Assembly: GCA_050260775.1 (NCBI GenBank)
Contig: JBLNCP010000008.1
Coordinates: forward strand, 1-64,000
Source of the DNA: CALABS01 sp050260775
GTDB lineage: Bacteria > Pseudomonadota > Alphaproteobacteria > Rhodospirillales > Magnetospirillaceae
Reading direction: 5' to 3'
DNA: 64,000 nucleotides
The position numbers and the translations under genes were made by a program. Below the pieces are notes generated by a model. That model searched no databases and was not told where the DNA came from. It saw only the letters and a list, made by a program, of their open reading frames with translations. Positions 47,496 through 57,748 of this stretch are shown here, piece by piece. Numbering within the stretch: position 1 is the stretch's first letter; every line of letters begins with the position of its first letter.

Positions 47496-47972
47496 TCACT
47501 CCACGTCCTTGTAGAACAGGTGGCCGCCGATCTCGGCGGTCGGCGTCAATCCCCGCGCCCACGGCGGCAACAGGCCGATGGCGTGGTAGTGGGTGGCGCC
47601 TTCGGTCGCGTCGGCGACCACGCCGCCCAGCGCCCGGCGGGCGATGCGCACGCAGGTGCGGAAGGTGCGGTCCTCCATGGTCACCGCCTCGATCTTGGCG
47701 CGGTTGGGGTCCCCCGGGTTCCAGCACGAGAACTGCCAGGGGCGGCGGCACACCTCCTCGACGGTCCCGCCCCACCAGTGGCGGCCACCGGCCGCCTTGG
47801 CGCGTGCGACCCGGTTGAGGACCACCGAGGCGACGGCCTCCTTGCCGGCGACCGGCTCGCCGCGGGCCTCGCCCCACAGGGTGCGGGCCAGCACGTCGAC
47901 GGTGCCGCCCGCCACCGGCGGCGGCGTGCGCGCCTCCCGGTCCGGCTCGAAATCATCGTCGGCGGCGGTCAT
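47496..47972 (-). CDS. Cell wall hydrolase (SleB-like), phage endolysin
   Basis: The 158-residue protein carries a Hydrolase_2/SleB-type domain with LARTLWGEARGEPVAGKEAV (catalytic Glu in GEARGE), VVLNRV, PWQFSCWNPGD and GATHYHA. Such domains are muramidase/lytic transglycosylase-like. There is no signal peptide, so export would need the adjacent holin. The start is ATG 47972, overlapping the upstream gene's stop by 4 nt. The frame stays open upstream in the antisense direction of other genes. Confidence 0.85.
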   Translation of the reverse strand: MTAADDDFEPDREARTPPPVAGGTVDVLARTLWGEARGEPVAGKEAVASVVLNRVARAKAAGGRHWWGGTVEEVCRRPWQFSCWNPGDPNRAKIEAVTMEDRTFRTCVRIARRALGGVVADATEGATHYHAIGLLPPWARGLTPTAEIGGHLFYKDVE

Positions 47973-48271
47973 GGCCGCACCCCGTTGGCGGCATCCAGCT
48001 TGGCCTCGATCCGCACCAGGTGCTCGGTGAGACGACGCTCGACGTCTTTCAGATAGCCGGTGGTGGCGTAGCTCTTGGCGACGTCGAGCTTGTAGGCGGC
48101 CAGCGCCTCGCGCGCCTGCCCCAGCCCGCCTTCCAGCGCCTTGTCGATGGCGTCCATGCGGGCGTCCGCATCGGCGCGGGTGTGCCAGATCAGCCAGAAC
48201 AGGCCGGCCAGCGCCGGCAGCTCGACGGCGGTGATCCACCACATCACGTCGATGCTCCAGTGATTGTCCAT
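47969..48271 (-). CDS. Small phage membrane protein, spanin-like position
   Basis: The 100-residue protein has one N-terminal membrane segment (IDVMWWITAVELPALAGLFW, about 6-25) followed by a charged helical region (AYKLDVAKSYATTGYL, VERRLTEHLVRIEAKL). In T7-like phages Rz-type spanins sit between the terminase and lysis genes, so i-spanin is a possible role. It could also be an accessory holin. Overlap with the hydrolase gene is 4 nt. Confidence 0.7.
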   Translation of the reverse strand: MDNHWSIDVMWWITAVELPALAGLFWLIWHTRADADARMDAIDKALEGGLGQAREALAAYKLDVAKSYATTGYLKDVERRLTEHLVRIEAKLDAANGVRP

Positions 48272-48282
48272 GATTTGTTCTC

Positions 48283-49764
48283 CTAGACTTCGAACTCGGT
48301 GACCGCCCGGTGGGCGCCGCCGCCCGGCCGCCAGTCGCCGCGCGGGGCGGTCGCCCGCGGCCGCGACAGGCGGACCGGTTGCGACAGCAGGCAGCCGGCG
48401 ACGGCATCGAGGCCGTCGTCGCGGCCCCGGCCGCCCGGCAACCACTCGCGCATCTCGGCGATGAAAGGGGTGGTCCAGACGCTGCGGTGGGCGTGCAGCG
48501 CGCCGGCCGCCAGCACCGCGTCGAAGGCGTCGACGATGCGCTGGTCCTTGGCGCGGCTGGTGGTGGCCTCCACCACGGCGCACGCCAGGCCGGCGGCGGC
48601 CAGCTCGCGCCGCAGCAGGCCGGGCAGGAAGCGGCCGAGGCCGTTGGTCTCCAGCGTCACCGCCGGCAGGTGCGATTCGGCGATGAAGGCGGCCACCTGC
48701 CGGCACAACTGGGTGGCCTCGTCCACGTCCGGCCGCGCCGGGTCGTGCTCCAGGTAGCGGACCCGGTGCAGCCAATAGCCGCCGTCCTCGTCGGTGAACA
48801 CCGCCGCCACCACGCTGGAATCACCCTTGCCCGGCGCCCCGTAGGCGGGATCCCACCAGCACGAGGCCGAGACCAGGCGCCGCCCGGCCAGGGCCAGCAC
48901 CGGCACCCGGTTGCCCTCGGCATAGTCCAGTTCGGCGTCGTAGAGGCGCAGGCGGTCGGGGTCGAGCCGTCCGTCCGCGATGTTGACCGGCCGCAGCATC
49001 ATCTGGCTGTCGAACTTGTTGGGGCCGGTGCGCTTGCGGATGCCGGCGATGCGCTCGGGCGGGAAGCGTTCGGGCCACGCGCTGGCGCCCCGGCGGTCGA
49101 GCAGCGGGATCTCGAGGCGCGCGAACCCGTCGAGGAAGGCGACGCCCTCGCCCATCTCCAGCCGGGGCTCCGCCGCGTAGATCGTGTAGTAGCTGTGGGG
49201 GGTGCCGACGTAGAGCTGCCATCCGCCGGGGACCAGCACGTAGTCGATCTCGCCCAGCCGCTCGCGCAGGTCGGCGCGCTTGGGGGCGGTATCGCAGGTG
49301 TTGGGCACCTCGACGTCATCGCAGATCACGATGTCGGCGCGGCTTCCGGTGATGTTGGCGCCGATGCCCTTGGCCACCATCGAGGGGTCGCGCAGTTCGC
49401 CCGGACGGTTGACGGTGAACTGGTCGCTGGCCCAGTGCTCGCGCCGCCGGGGCTTGAGGCCGGCGGTCAGCGGGTGGCGCTCGATGATGCGCTTGACGTT
49501 GCGGACCATCTTCTTGGCCAGGGCGAAGTCGGCCGCCAGCACCATGATCCTGAGGTCGGGATCGCCCATCAGGGCCCAGGCGCAGAAGAGGCCGACGATG
49601 GTCGACTTGCCGCTGTTGCGGAAGGCCATCAGCAGCAGGTCGCGGTCGCGGCCGGCCCATCGCGCCGACAGCCAGCGGGCCATGTGAAGATGATGCCGGG
49701 GCGTCGACAGCCCCAGCCGGTGGTTCCAGATCCAGGCGAATTCGGGGAAGTCGACGGTGGTCAT
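48283..49764 (-). CDS. Phage terminase large subunit
   Basis: The 493-residue packaging motor has an ATPase domain with Walker A (LMAFRNSGKSTI), Walker B (DIVICDDVEVPN) and a C-terminal RNase H-like nuclease with WWDPAYGAPGKGDSS and a final Asp near DDGLDAVAG. The length is typical. It lies 11 nt after the small membrane protein on the same strand and 4 nt into the small terminase-like gene, as in T7-like phages where 18 and 19 adjoin. Confidence 0.92.
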   Translation of the reverse strand: MTTVDFPEFAWIWNHRLGLSTPRHHLHMARWLSARWAGRDRDLLLMAFRNSGKSTIVGLFCAWALMGDPDLRIMVLAADFALAKKMVRNVKRIIERHPLTAGLKPRRREHWASDQFTVNRPGELRDPSMVAKGIGANITGSRADIVICDDVEVPNTCDTAPKRADLRERLGEIDYVLVPGGWQLYVGTPHSYYTIYAAEPRLEMGEGVAFLDGFARLEIPLLDRRGASAWPERFPPERIAGIRKRTGPNKFDSQMMLRPVNIADGRLDPDRLRLYDAELDYAEGNRVPVLALAGRRLVSASCWWDPAYGAPGKGDSSVVAAVFTDEDGGYWLHRVRYLEHDPARPDVDEATQLCRQVAAFIAESHLPAVTLETNGLGRFLPGLLRRELAAAGLACAVVEATTSRAKDQRIVDAFDAVLAAGALHAHRSVWTTPFIAEMREWLPGGRGRDDGLDAVAGCLLSQPVRLSRPRATAPRGDWRPGGGAHRAVTEFEV

Positions 49765-50081
49765 CGGTCGTCGCCTCCGCTTTCGGAATACTCGTCAAAC
49801 TCGTCCAGGGCGGCACGGGCCTCGGCCAGCAGGTGGTCGAGGCCCGCCGCCGGATCGGGGGCGGCGACGTCGGCGCCGCCCTCGGCCCAGCGCGCCATCT
49901 TGACCAGCAGCTCCACATGGGCCAGCGCCGACTTGGCGGCGCCATGCCAGGCGCCGAACCCTTTCGCGTCGGCGGGCGGTTGCTCGGCGCTGAAGCGCTC
50001 GTAGCCCGCCAGCGCCGCCTCCACGCGGGACGGCAGCGACGCCTGCAGCCGGCGGCGCAGGCCGTCAAGATCTTCGGACAT
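49761..50081 (-). CDS. Small terminase subunit-like protein
   Basis: The 106-residue helical protein (start MSEDLDGLRRRLQASLPSRV at 50081, GGAG 6 nt upstream) has no clear motif. Its small size, helical content and place directly before the large terminase match small terminase subunits that recognise DNA. ATG 50111 is an in-frame alternative start. The assignment is by position only. Confidence 0.6.
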   Translation of the reverse strand: MSEDLDGLRRRLQASLPSRVEAALAGYERFSAEQPPADAKGFGAWHGAAKSALAHVELLVKMARWAEGGADVAAPDPAAGLDHLLAEARAALDEFDEYSESGGDDR

Positions 50082-50114
50082 CCTGGTCTCCAGACTGGAA
50101 TAGAGCGGCACCGG

Positions 50115-50792
50115 TCAGGCGTAGGCCCAGACGCGGACCATGCCGGCCGCGCCGCCGCCCCCCGGTTGGTCGGTGGCCGAGTTGGCGACCCCGCCCGATC
50201 CGCCGGCGCCATAGCCGACCCCGGCGATGCCGGGGTTCGAGCCGTAGACGCTCTTGCCGCCCTGCCCGAGGGGGCAGCAGCCGCCTTCGCCGGAACTGGC
50301 CACCGTGCCGCTCTGGCGGAAGCCGGCGCTGCCGGGTTGGCCCGGGATGGCGACGGTGGCGCCGGACACGCCGCCCCCGATGCCGCCCATGGCCTGGGTG
50401 AGCACGGTGCCGGCGACCATGGTGTCGCCGGCCGAGCCGCCGTCGCAGGACACCAGCCCACCGAAGGTGCTGAAGCCACCGGGGACACCGGCGTAGGCTC
50501 CGCCACTGCCGCCGTAGCCCCCGTTCCCCACCGTCACCACGTAGCTGGCGGCCGGGTTGGTGACGCGGCGCCAGCCGTATCCCCCGGCCCCGCCGCCGCC
50601 GCCGCAGCCGCTGCTGCTGGCGGCGCCGTCGCCGCCGCCGCCGCCGCCGCCGCCGGCGACCACTTCGACGATCACCGCGTTGCAGCCGGCCGGCTTCGAC
50701 CACGTGTAGGTGCCCGGAATGGTGTAGAGGGTGACGCCCAGAAGGACGCCGCCGCCCTCGACCATGCCGGGAGCGATGCGCGACAGACCCAT
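50115..50792 (-). CDS. Glycine-rich phage tail-tip protein
   Basis: The 225-residue protein begins with a short beta region (GVTLYTIPGTYTWSKPAGCN) and then runs into polyglycine loops (EVVAGGGGGGGGDGAASSSG, and more). The end is PGGGGAAGMVRVWAYA. Glycine-rich tips of this kind in phage tail fibres form receptor-binding polyproline-II bundles. Its C-terminal end and 'TYTWSKPAG' match the second half of the 51006 tail fibre, so it looks like a duplicated tip. GGAGG precedes the ATG. Confidence 0.75.
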   Translation of the reverse strand: MGLSRIAPGMVEGGGVLLGVTLYTIPGTYTWSKPAGCNAVIVEVVAGGGGGGGGDGAASSSGCGGGGGAGGYGWRRVTNPAASYVVTVGNGGYGGSGGAYAGVPGGFSTFGGLVSCDGGSAGDTMVAGTVLTQAMGGIGGGVSGATVAIPGQPGSAGFRQSGTVASSGEGGCCPLGQGGKSVYGSNPGIAGVGYGAGGSGGVANSATDQPGGGGAAGMVRVWAYA

Positions 50793-50796
50793 GATC

Positions 50797-50994
50797 TTAG
50801 TCCTCCTTGTCCGCGGGCGCGGCGAAGCCGGCCCCGTCGTAGATCCATCCGATGTCGCAGGGCTGTCCCTTGGCCAGCCTCACCGCCTCGGTGCCGGCGG
50901 GCGGCGCCCAGGTGTCGAAGTCGCCGTCCCATACGCACAGGTTCACCACCTCGCCCGCTTGGACGAGGGCCCAGGTCTCGATCCGCTCGGACAT
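50797..50994 (-). CDS. Small phage protein, tail-fibre associated
   Basis: The 65-residue protein (MSERIETWALVQAGEVVNLC...) has the pattern seen in small proteins next to tail fibres: VVNLCVWDGDFDTWAPP and GWIYDGAGFAAP. Such proteins are often called tail-fibre assembly or host-specificity factors. It sits between the two glycine-rich tail proteins. No function is proven. Confidence 0.65.
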   Translation of the reverse strand: MSERIETWALVQAGEVVNLCVWDGDFDTWAPPAGTEAVRLAKGQPCDIGWIYDGAGFAAPADKED

Positions 50995-51005
50995 GCTGCC
51001 TCCTC

Positions 51006-52847
<1,842 letters not shown>

Positions 52848-52871
52848 GGGGTCTTCTCCAAATTCAGGGGG

Positions 52872-54779
52872 CTACTGGTCGGACAGCTTGATCTCGGTGG
52901 CGACGGCGAGGACCGTGCAGGGCAGGGGGGCGTCCTGCTCGATGCGCCACAGCGGCCGGAAGGCGTCGCGCATCCACCCGATGGCACGGATGGTGACATC
53001 GCCGGAAAAGCCGGGCGGAGGGCGGTCGAACCCGTCGATGCCATAGCGGCGGAAGGCGATCGGCGACGGGCCCTTGCCGGTGTCCACGTGCAGGGCCCGG
53101 GTGTCGAGCAGGCGGAACGAGGCTCGCACCAGGCGTGCCATCCCCCCCGGTCCGCCGCCTCCGCCCTGGACCGCAGGCGGCAGCGGCTCGACGACGTGGG
53201 TGAAGGGCAGCCCCGCCTGGACCGATCGCGCCGGGTCAACCAGCGTGACCGCGCCGCCGGCGACCGTGGCGTCGACGATGATGCCGTCGTCCGCCAGCAC
53301 CCGGACGGTGCGCCCCTCCAGGTGGGAGAGGCCGGACCAGGTGGACCGGGGATCGGTCGCGGTGCCGGTCAGGGCGGCATCGAGCGCCAGGGTGGGGTCG
53401 AAGCGCTCGACCAGCGTCAGGGCGCCGCGTTGGACCAGGACATAGACGTTCCCGGCCACCACCGCCACCGCCGTGAAGGCGCCGTCGGTCCGCCAGCTCG
53501 TCCACCCCGTCACCTTCTCGGAGCGATAGAGCGTCAGCGTCGACATGGTCCCGTCGGCCATCACCATGTGGAACAGGCGCGTGCCGGGGTCATAGTCCTG
53601 GTCCAGCGGGTCGGACACCAGGTGGTGCGCCAGCATGGACAGGTCGGTGGACTGGTAGGCCTGCTCGGCGTCGGTGAACAGGAACTCGCGCAGCGAGCGG
53701 CCGTCGCGCGACGCGAACAGGGTGGCGCCGTCGACGTCGCGCGGCCTGACCGTGCGGTCCACCGGCGAGCCGACCTGCGTCTGTCGCGACACCTGGATGC
53801 GCGTCGGCGTGAGCGGGGCGCCCGAGACCATCCACTCTGCTCCCGAGGTGAAGACCTGGAGATGGCGTCCCGAGGCGACGCCGCGGATGGCGTCCACCTG
53901 GTCCGACAGCAGGCCGAACTCGATCGCCTCGTCGTCCAATCCGGTGCCGATGTCGAAGTTGGACAGGTCGCCCGACGCCGACATCCACAGACGGTTGGGT
54001 GCGTCCCGGCTGCCGCCGACCACGAGCCGGTCCTGATGGAAGCACACCGAGATCGGCCAGCCGTGGACGTCCGAGAATGCCTCCTCCTCCCAATCGGTGG
54101 TCGGCGCGTGAGTGGTCAGAGCCTCCTTGAGGGTGGCGGTGGCGTGGCGGGCGTCGGTCACGGCGGTGATCGCCGCCTCCTTGCCGCGCAGGCGCAGCCG
54201 CCTCCCGACGTGCTGGGAGGTGAAGACGTCGGCCGACGCCACCACCGCGACCGTGCCCGAGGTGCTGCTGGGATCGAGGGTCACCTCGTCGGCGGCGAAC
54301 TTGTGGTAGGGCTGGTGGATGACGTCCTTGTCCTCGTCCTTGGGGTAGCTCCAGTCGGTGATGGTCCAGCTGGTGTGCGAGGTGCGGGTGATCTTCTTGG
54401 GGCGCACGTCCGGATGGACCACCAGCAGGGTGTCGGCGGTCTGGGCCCAGTTGAGGTTGGCGATGTGCGCCGCCGTCCAGTCGGTGGCGAGGCCGGCCTG
54501 CCACGCGCCGTTGGCGTAGACGTCGAGCCGCCGGTCGGTGAACACCAGCAGGTAGGCTTGCTGGGTGTTGAACTCGAATGCCACCAGCCGGCCCGGGCCC
54601 CGCGCCGTATCCACATAGCGCAGCCCCGGGCGGCGGCTGACGCCGCCGGTGGGGGCGATCACCACGTTCTGCAGCGTCAGGGCCCCGTTGGCGTAGGCGG
54701 ACAGGTCGGTGCGCCCCAGCATCTCGCGCGCCAGCTCGCCGGCGGTGAAGTTGGTCTTGGCCAGGGTGACGCGGCTCAT
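52872..54779 (-). CDS. Tail tubular protein B-like nozzle protein
   Basis: The 635-residue protein (start MSRVTLAKTNFTAGELAREM at 54779) matches the tail nozzle of podoviruses: an N-terminal NFTAGELARE/TDLSAYANGALTLQ pattern, RRPGLRYVDTA, and beta-propeller-like repeats (FNTQQAYLLVFTDRRLDVYA; HPDVRPKKITR). It forms the distal tube through which DNA leaves. It overlaps the tail tubular A gene by 4 nt. The long antisense frame opposite this gene is not coding. Confidence 0.87.
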   Translation of the reverse strand: MSRVTLAKTNFTAGELAREMLGRTDLSAYANGALTLQNVVIAPTGGVSRRPGLRYVDTARGPGRLVAFEFNTQQAYLLVFTDRRLDVYANGAWQAGLATDWTAAHIANLNWAQTADTLLVVHPDVRPKKITRTSHTSWTITDWSYPKDEDKDVIHQPYHKFAADEVTLDPSSTSGTVAVVASADVFTSQHVGRRLRLRGKEAAITAVTDARHATATLKEALTTHAPTTDWEEEAFSDVHGWPISVCFHQDRLVVGGSRDAPNRLWMSASGDLSNFDIGTGLDDEAIEFGLLSDQVDAIRGVASGRHLQVFTSGAEWMVSGAPLTPTRIQVSRQTQVGSPVDRTVRPRDVDGATLFASRDGRSLREFLFTDAEQAYQSTDLSMLAHHLVSDPLDQDYDPGTRLFHMVMADGTMSTLTLYRSEKVTGWTSWRTDGAFTAVAVVAGNVYVLVQRGALTLVERFDPTLALDAALTGTATDPRSTWSGLSHLEGRTVRVLADDGIIVDATVAGGAVTLVDPARSVQAGLPFTHVVEPLPPAVQGGGGGPGGMARLVRASFRLLDTRALHVDTGKGPSPIAFRRYGIDGFDRPPPGFSGDVTIRAIGWMRDAFRPLWRIEQDAPLPCTVLAVATEIKLSDQ

Positions 54780-55345
54780 GACCGCACCTCCACCAACGGG
54801 AAGCTGGTCAGCGCGGCGGGGACGTCCTGCTGCGCGTCGATCAGCTTGGCGCGGCGGAACTCGTCCTCGGCCAGGCGGTACAACAGCTCGGCCCGCGCCG
54901 TGCTTTCGGTGAGCGGCAGGCAGAATTCCGCCGCGAGCCGGGCGATCAGCACCTGGTCGAAGAAGGGCGGGAAGGCCGCTTCGTCGGGGCGGAAGACGTA
55001 GGTGAGCACCACCTCGTCGCAGTCGCAGTGCAGGCGAGCCTCGGTGATGCGGTAGGCCAGTCCCTGGCCGCTGCCCGCCACGCCGGCCGACAGGGCGCGC
55101 AGGAAGTCGGACGGCAGCTGGAAGGCGTAGGCGTAATCGGCCACCGGTTCGGCCGCCAGCCGGGGCAGCGTCGCCTGGCCGGAGGCGAAGTTCCAGGGAT
55201 GGGCCGACAGCAGGGCGTCGCGCACGGTGGGGTAAAGGTTGGCCGCCACCTCGGATTCGGCGGTGCCCTCGGTGAACGAGGCGATGGTGGCGGCGCCCAC
55301 CTTCAAGAGCGCGCGCGAACAAAGCGCGATGGCGGACAGGGCCAT
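54776..55345 (-). CDS. Tail tubular protein A-like adaptor
   Basis: The 189-residue protein starts at ATG 55345 (MALSAIALCSRALLKVGA) with AGGAG about 9 nt upstream; ATG 55405 is also in frame. The pattern ALLKVGAATIASFTEGTAES, DALLSAHPWNFAS and later FPPFFDQVLIARLA is typical of the T7 gp11/adaptor family that rings the portal and binds the nozzle. It overlaps tail tubular B by 4 nt. Confidence 0.87.
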   Translation of the reverse strand: MALSAIALCSRALLKVGAATIASFTEGTAESEVAANLYPTVRDALLSAHPWNFASGQATLPRLAAEPVADYAYAFQLPSDFLRALSAGVAGSGQGLAYRITEARLHCDCDEVVLTYVFRPDEAAFPPFFDQVLIARLAAEFCLPLTESTARAELLYRLAEDEFRRAKLIDAQQDVPAALTSFPLVEVRS

Positions 55346-55406
55346 GGCGGGAAACTCCTGGGAGGGCGGGAAGAAACCGGGAAGTTGGGGCAACATCGTC
55401 GCCAAA

Positions 55407-55547
55407 CCTCCCCCAGCCTGGCTGGGGGAGGGGCGGTGGGGGCTGCGGGGAGCCCACGCGATCGGCGATGGTGGCGCACGAGCACCCTGCGCCGCTCCGC
55501 TCGCAGGGCCCCCACCCCTACCCTCCCCCGGCGGAGCCGGGGGAGGG
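55407..55547. repeat. Paired CCTCCCCC palindromes (dispersed repeat) in the phage module
   Basis: CCTCCCCCAGCC/GGCTGGGGGAGG (55407-55431) and CCCTCCCCCGGC-GGA-GCCGGGGGAGGG (55521-55547) are two near-perfect palindromes. They sit inside a longer imperfect symmetry (GGGGCGGTGGGGGC on one side, GCCCCCACCCC on the other). The arrangement resembles chromosomal extragenic repeats rather than phage signals, and lies between the tail adaptor gene and the decoration-like gene. It might also attenuate the late transcript. Confidence 0.7.
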
Positions 55548-55550
55548 AGT

Positions 55551-55820
55551 TCAATCGCTGTCGGTGGCGCCGATCTGGGTCAGGTCGTTGACGTCGACCG
55601 CGCCGGCGGCGGCCTGCGACACGAAGAACAGGCCGGCCTTGGGGGCGCCGGCGGTGTCGAGGTTGGCGATGATGATGTCGCCGGCCCGCAGCATGTCGGC
55701 GGCGGGGTTGAAGTAGCCGAGGGTGTCCACGGTGGCCGCGGCATCGGCGGTGGTGTAGTGCCACAGCGTGAAGCCGTTGGCATAGGCGAGCACGCTCAGA
55801 TCCTTGGATTGGTAGGCCAT
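55551..55820 (-). CDS. Small head protein, decoration-like
   Basis: The 89-residue protein begins MAYQSKDLSVLAYANGFTLW and ends TQIGATDSD. The compact beta pattern with HYTTADAAATVDTLGYFNPA and MLRAGDIIIANLD is seen in proteins adjoining phage capsids. It lies 12 nt downstream of the capsid gene, with GGAG 7 nt before the ATG. A role in stabilising or decorating the head is inferred from position. Confidence 0.7.
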   Translation of the reverse strand: MAYQSKDLSVLAYANGFTLWHYTTADAAATVDTLGYFNPAADMLRAGDIIIANLDTAGAPKAGLFFVSQAAAGAVDVNDLTQIGATDSD

Positions 55821-55832
55821 GACCGGTTCTCC

Positions 55833-56651
55833 TCAGGCTTCCTTGCAGCGCATGGACACCACGCCGGCCGGATCGACCAGCACGGCGCCCTGCGACATCA
55901 TGTTGTTGACGAACCAGGCGGCGCGGTCGCCGTGGTAGGTGATCTCGCTCTTCACCTCGGCGCCGCAGGCGTGGCCGATGGCGGTCTTGTGGTACCAGTA
56001 GCAGTAGCGGACGCTGCCGGACCTGGTCAGGCCGGAATGCGGCATCCACAGCGCGCCCAGCCAGCGCTTGGCCTGGGTGCCCTTCCACGGCAGCTCGTCC
56101 GATCCGACGTAGTCGCAATCGGCGAACTCGGGGATCGACAGCAGCTCGGACCACTGCTTCCAGCCCACCACGGCGGTGCGCTCGCCGTCGTCCGGCACAT
56201 CGGCGCTGCCCAGGGCCTCGAAGGCGGCCAGCACCTTGTCCTTGGTGAGGCCGGTGGTGCCGTCGAGGACGTAGTTGGTGGACTTGTCGAGCTCGGCGAT
56301 GATCAGCTCGTCGGTCTTGCGGCCCAGCGCGTAGGCGCCGGAATTGACCAGCACGGCGCGCTCGTCGTGCTCGACCTTGATCTCGTCCAGCTTGTCCAGC
56401 CAGTCGCCGGCGTAATAGTCGTAGAGCGCGCACTCGACGGCCTGGTGGTCGACGTTCATCACCGGGACCTTGCCGTGGCGGGCCTTGGTGGCGGCGGTGC
56501 CCTTGCCGACCTTCTGGAACACCGCCACCGCGCCGGTGACGTTGTTGCGGGTGCGCACGGTGTTCCTGAGCTTGGTGCCCTGGCGCTGGTAGGCCAGGTG
56601 CACCTCGGCGCCGTAGGCCTTGGAATAGGCGTTGACGATGCTCGTGGACAT
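55833..56651 (-). CDS. Phage major capsid protein
   Basis: The 272-residue protein starts MSTSIVNAYSKAYGAEVHLA at 56651 with GGAAG upstream. It is rich in beta strands, with KLRNTVRTRNNVTGAVAVFQ, DYYAGDWLDKLDEIKVEHDE and the C-terminal AAWFVNNMMSQGAVLVDPAG. Its place after the scaffold and before the tail adaptor is that of the HK97-fold capsid in T7-like phages. The identity rests on position and style, not on a motif. The chemotaxis/ODP cassette separates it from the scaffold gene. Confidence 0.82.
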   Translation of the reverse strand: MSTSIVNAYSKAYGAEVHLAYQRQGTKLRNTVRTRNNVTGAVAVFQKVGKGTAATKARHGKVPVMNVDHQAVECALYDYYAGDWLDKLDEIKVEHDERAVLVNSGAYALGRKTDELIIAELDKSTNYVLDGTTGLTKDKVLAAFEALGSADVPDDGERTAVVGWKQWSELLSIPEFADCDYVGSDELPWKGTQAKRWLGALWMPHSGLTRSGSVRYCYWYHKTAIGHACGAEVKSEITYHGDRAAWFVNNMMSQGAVLVDPAGVVSMRCKEA

Positions 56652-56993
56652 CTCTGCTTCCTTTCGGGGTTCAAGGCGTCGCCGCGGGCCCGGTTGTGGC
56701 CCCTTACCATCGGGGGCCGCCGGGTGCGGCCGACGGTCGGGCGGCGGGCCGGGGCTGTCGCCGCGGTTGTCCGCACGCCGGTTGGTCGGTGCCCGCTTCC
56801 CCGGTGCCCAGGGGACTGGCACACGGGAAAGCGGGCGGCCGGCGCTCGACGGCGAGAAGGCGACGCCGGAGCGGCCGGACCGGAAAATTTCCCCGGAAAA
56901 TTCCCGCTGTCGGGGACCGGGAAAATCGCTATGATCCTGGCTGCGCCACCCGCCTGCAGCGGGGTCCGCGCAGGGGACCGGGGATCAGAATCG
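56652..56993. promoter_or_regulatory. 342-bp divergent intergenic region with three CCGGAAAATT iterons
   Basis: The gap lies between the capsid gene (minus) and the chemoreceptor-like gene (plus). Near its right end are CCGGAAAATT (56880-56889), CCGGAAAATT (56893-56902) and CCGGGAAAATC (56917-56927). TATGAT at 56930-56935 is a possible -10 element for the plus-strand gene. The rest is GC-rich with no open frame I would call. The iterons are likely binding sites of an unknown regulator. Confidence 0.5.
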
Positions 56994-57743
56994 ATGAACC
57001 AGATTTCGCCGCCGCCCAGGACCGGTGCGGGCACGCAACGGACGGATCGCATCGAGGCGCGTGCCAGCGCCCTGCTGGGCGATTGCCGCCGCGCCTTCCA
57101 TGCCTTCGGCGAGCTCGACGAGCTGGCCGAGAATCTGCGCATCCTGTCGCTCAACGCCGAGCTGGCCGCCGGCCGGGCCGGCGACAAGGGCCGCGCCGTC
57201 CGGGCGCTGACCCAGTACACCCGCGAGCTGGTCAATCGCCTGGCGCAGATCCAGGGCGAGATGAACAACCTGCGCATCCGCACCTATGCGCTGTCCTCGA
57301 CCATCCTGCGCGGGCTGCTGCAGCTGCAGCTGTTCGAGCGCACCGCCGACCTGATCAACGACGGCGCCCACGACGCCCGTGCGCGGGCCTCGGTCAACCG
57401 GGCCTTCGCCCAGACCATGCGCATGCTGGTGGAGACCCTCGACCAGATGGCGACCAGCGTCGAGGACCTGTCGCGGCGCGCCCACGGCGTCGAGGAGGTG
57501 GTCAGCCAGTCGGATTCGATCGCCACCAACATCGCCATCGAGGCCGCCGCCGCCGGCGTCCACGAAAAGGAATTCCGCACGGTGTCCGACACCATGCGGC
57601 GCTACGTCGACGACCTGCGCAAGATGATCGACGAAGCCTCGGACGCCGTCCGTCGCGCCCTCGAGAAGGGCGATTCGCTGCGGCGCATCGGCCTTGACAG
57701 CCTGCAGGGCCTCGAAGACCACGAATACCGCCTGGCGGAGTAA
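56994..57743 (+). CDS. Soluble chemoreceptor-like protein with two receptor-tip-like motifs
   Basis: The 249-residue protein is almost all helix with no membrane segment and no HAMP domain. Residues ~48-85 (ILSLNAELAAGRAGDKGR) closely resemble the chemoreceptor hairpin tip (LALNAxIEAARAGExGR), which contacts CheA and CheW. Residues ~176-212 (IATNIAIEAAAAGVHEKEF) look like a second, more diverged tip. The gene is on the opposite strand from the flanking phage genes. The ODP-like gene follows after 5 nt, so the pair is an operon. Interpretation as a cytoplasmic oxygen/iron chemoreceptor is an inference. Confidence 0.75.
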   Translation: MNQISPPPRTGAGTQRTDRIEARASALLGDCRRAFHAFGELDELAENLRILSLNAELAAGRAGDKGRAVRALTQYTRELVNRLAQIQGEMNNLRIRTYALSSTILRGLLQLQLFERTADLINDGAHDARARASVNRAFAQTMRMLVETLDQMATSVEDLSRRAHGVEEVVSQSDSIATNIAIEAAAAGVHEKEFRTVSDTMRRYVDDLRKMIDEASDAVRRALEKGDSLRRIGLDSLQGLEDHEYRLAE

Positions 57744-57748
57744 TCGCG

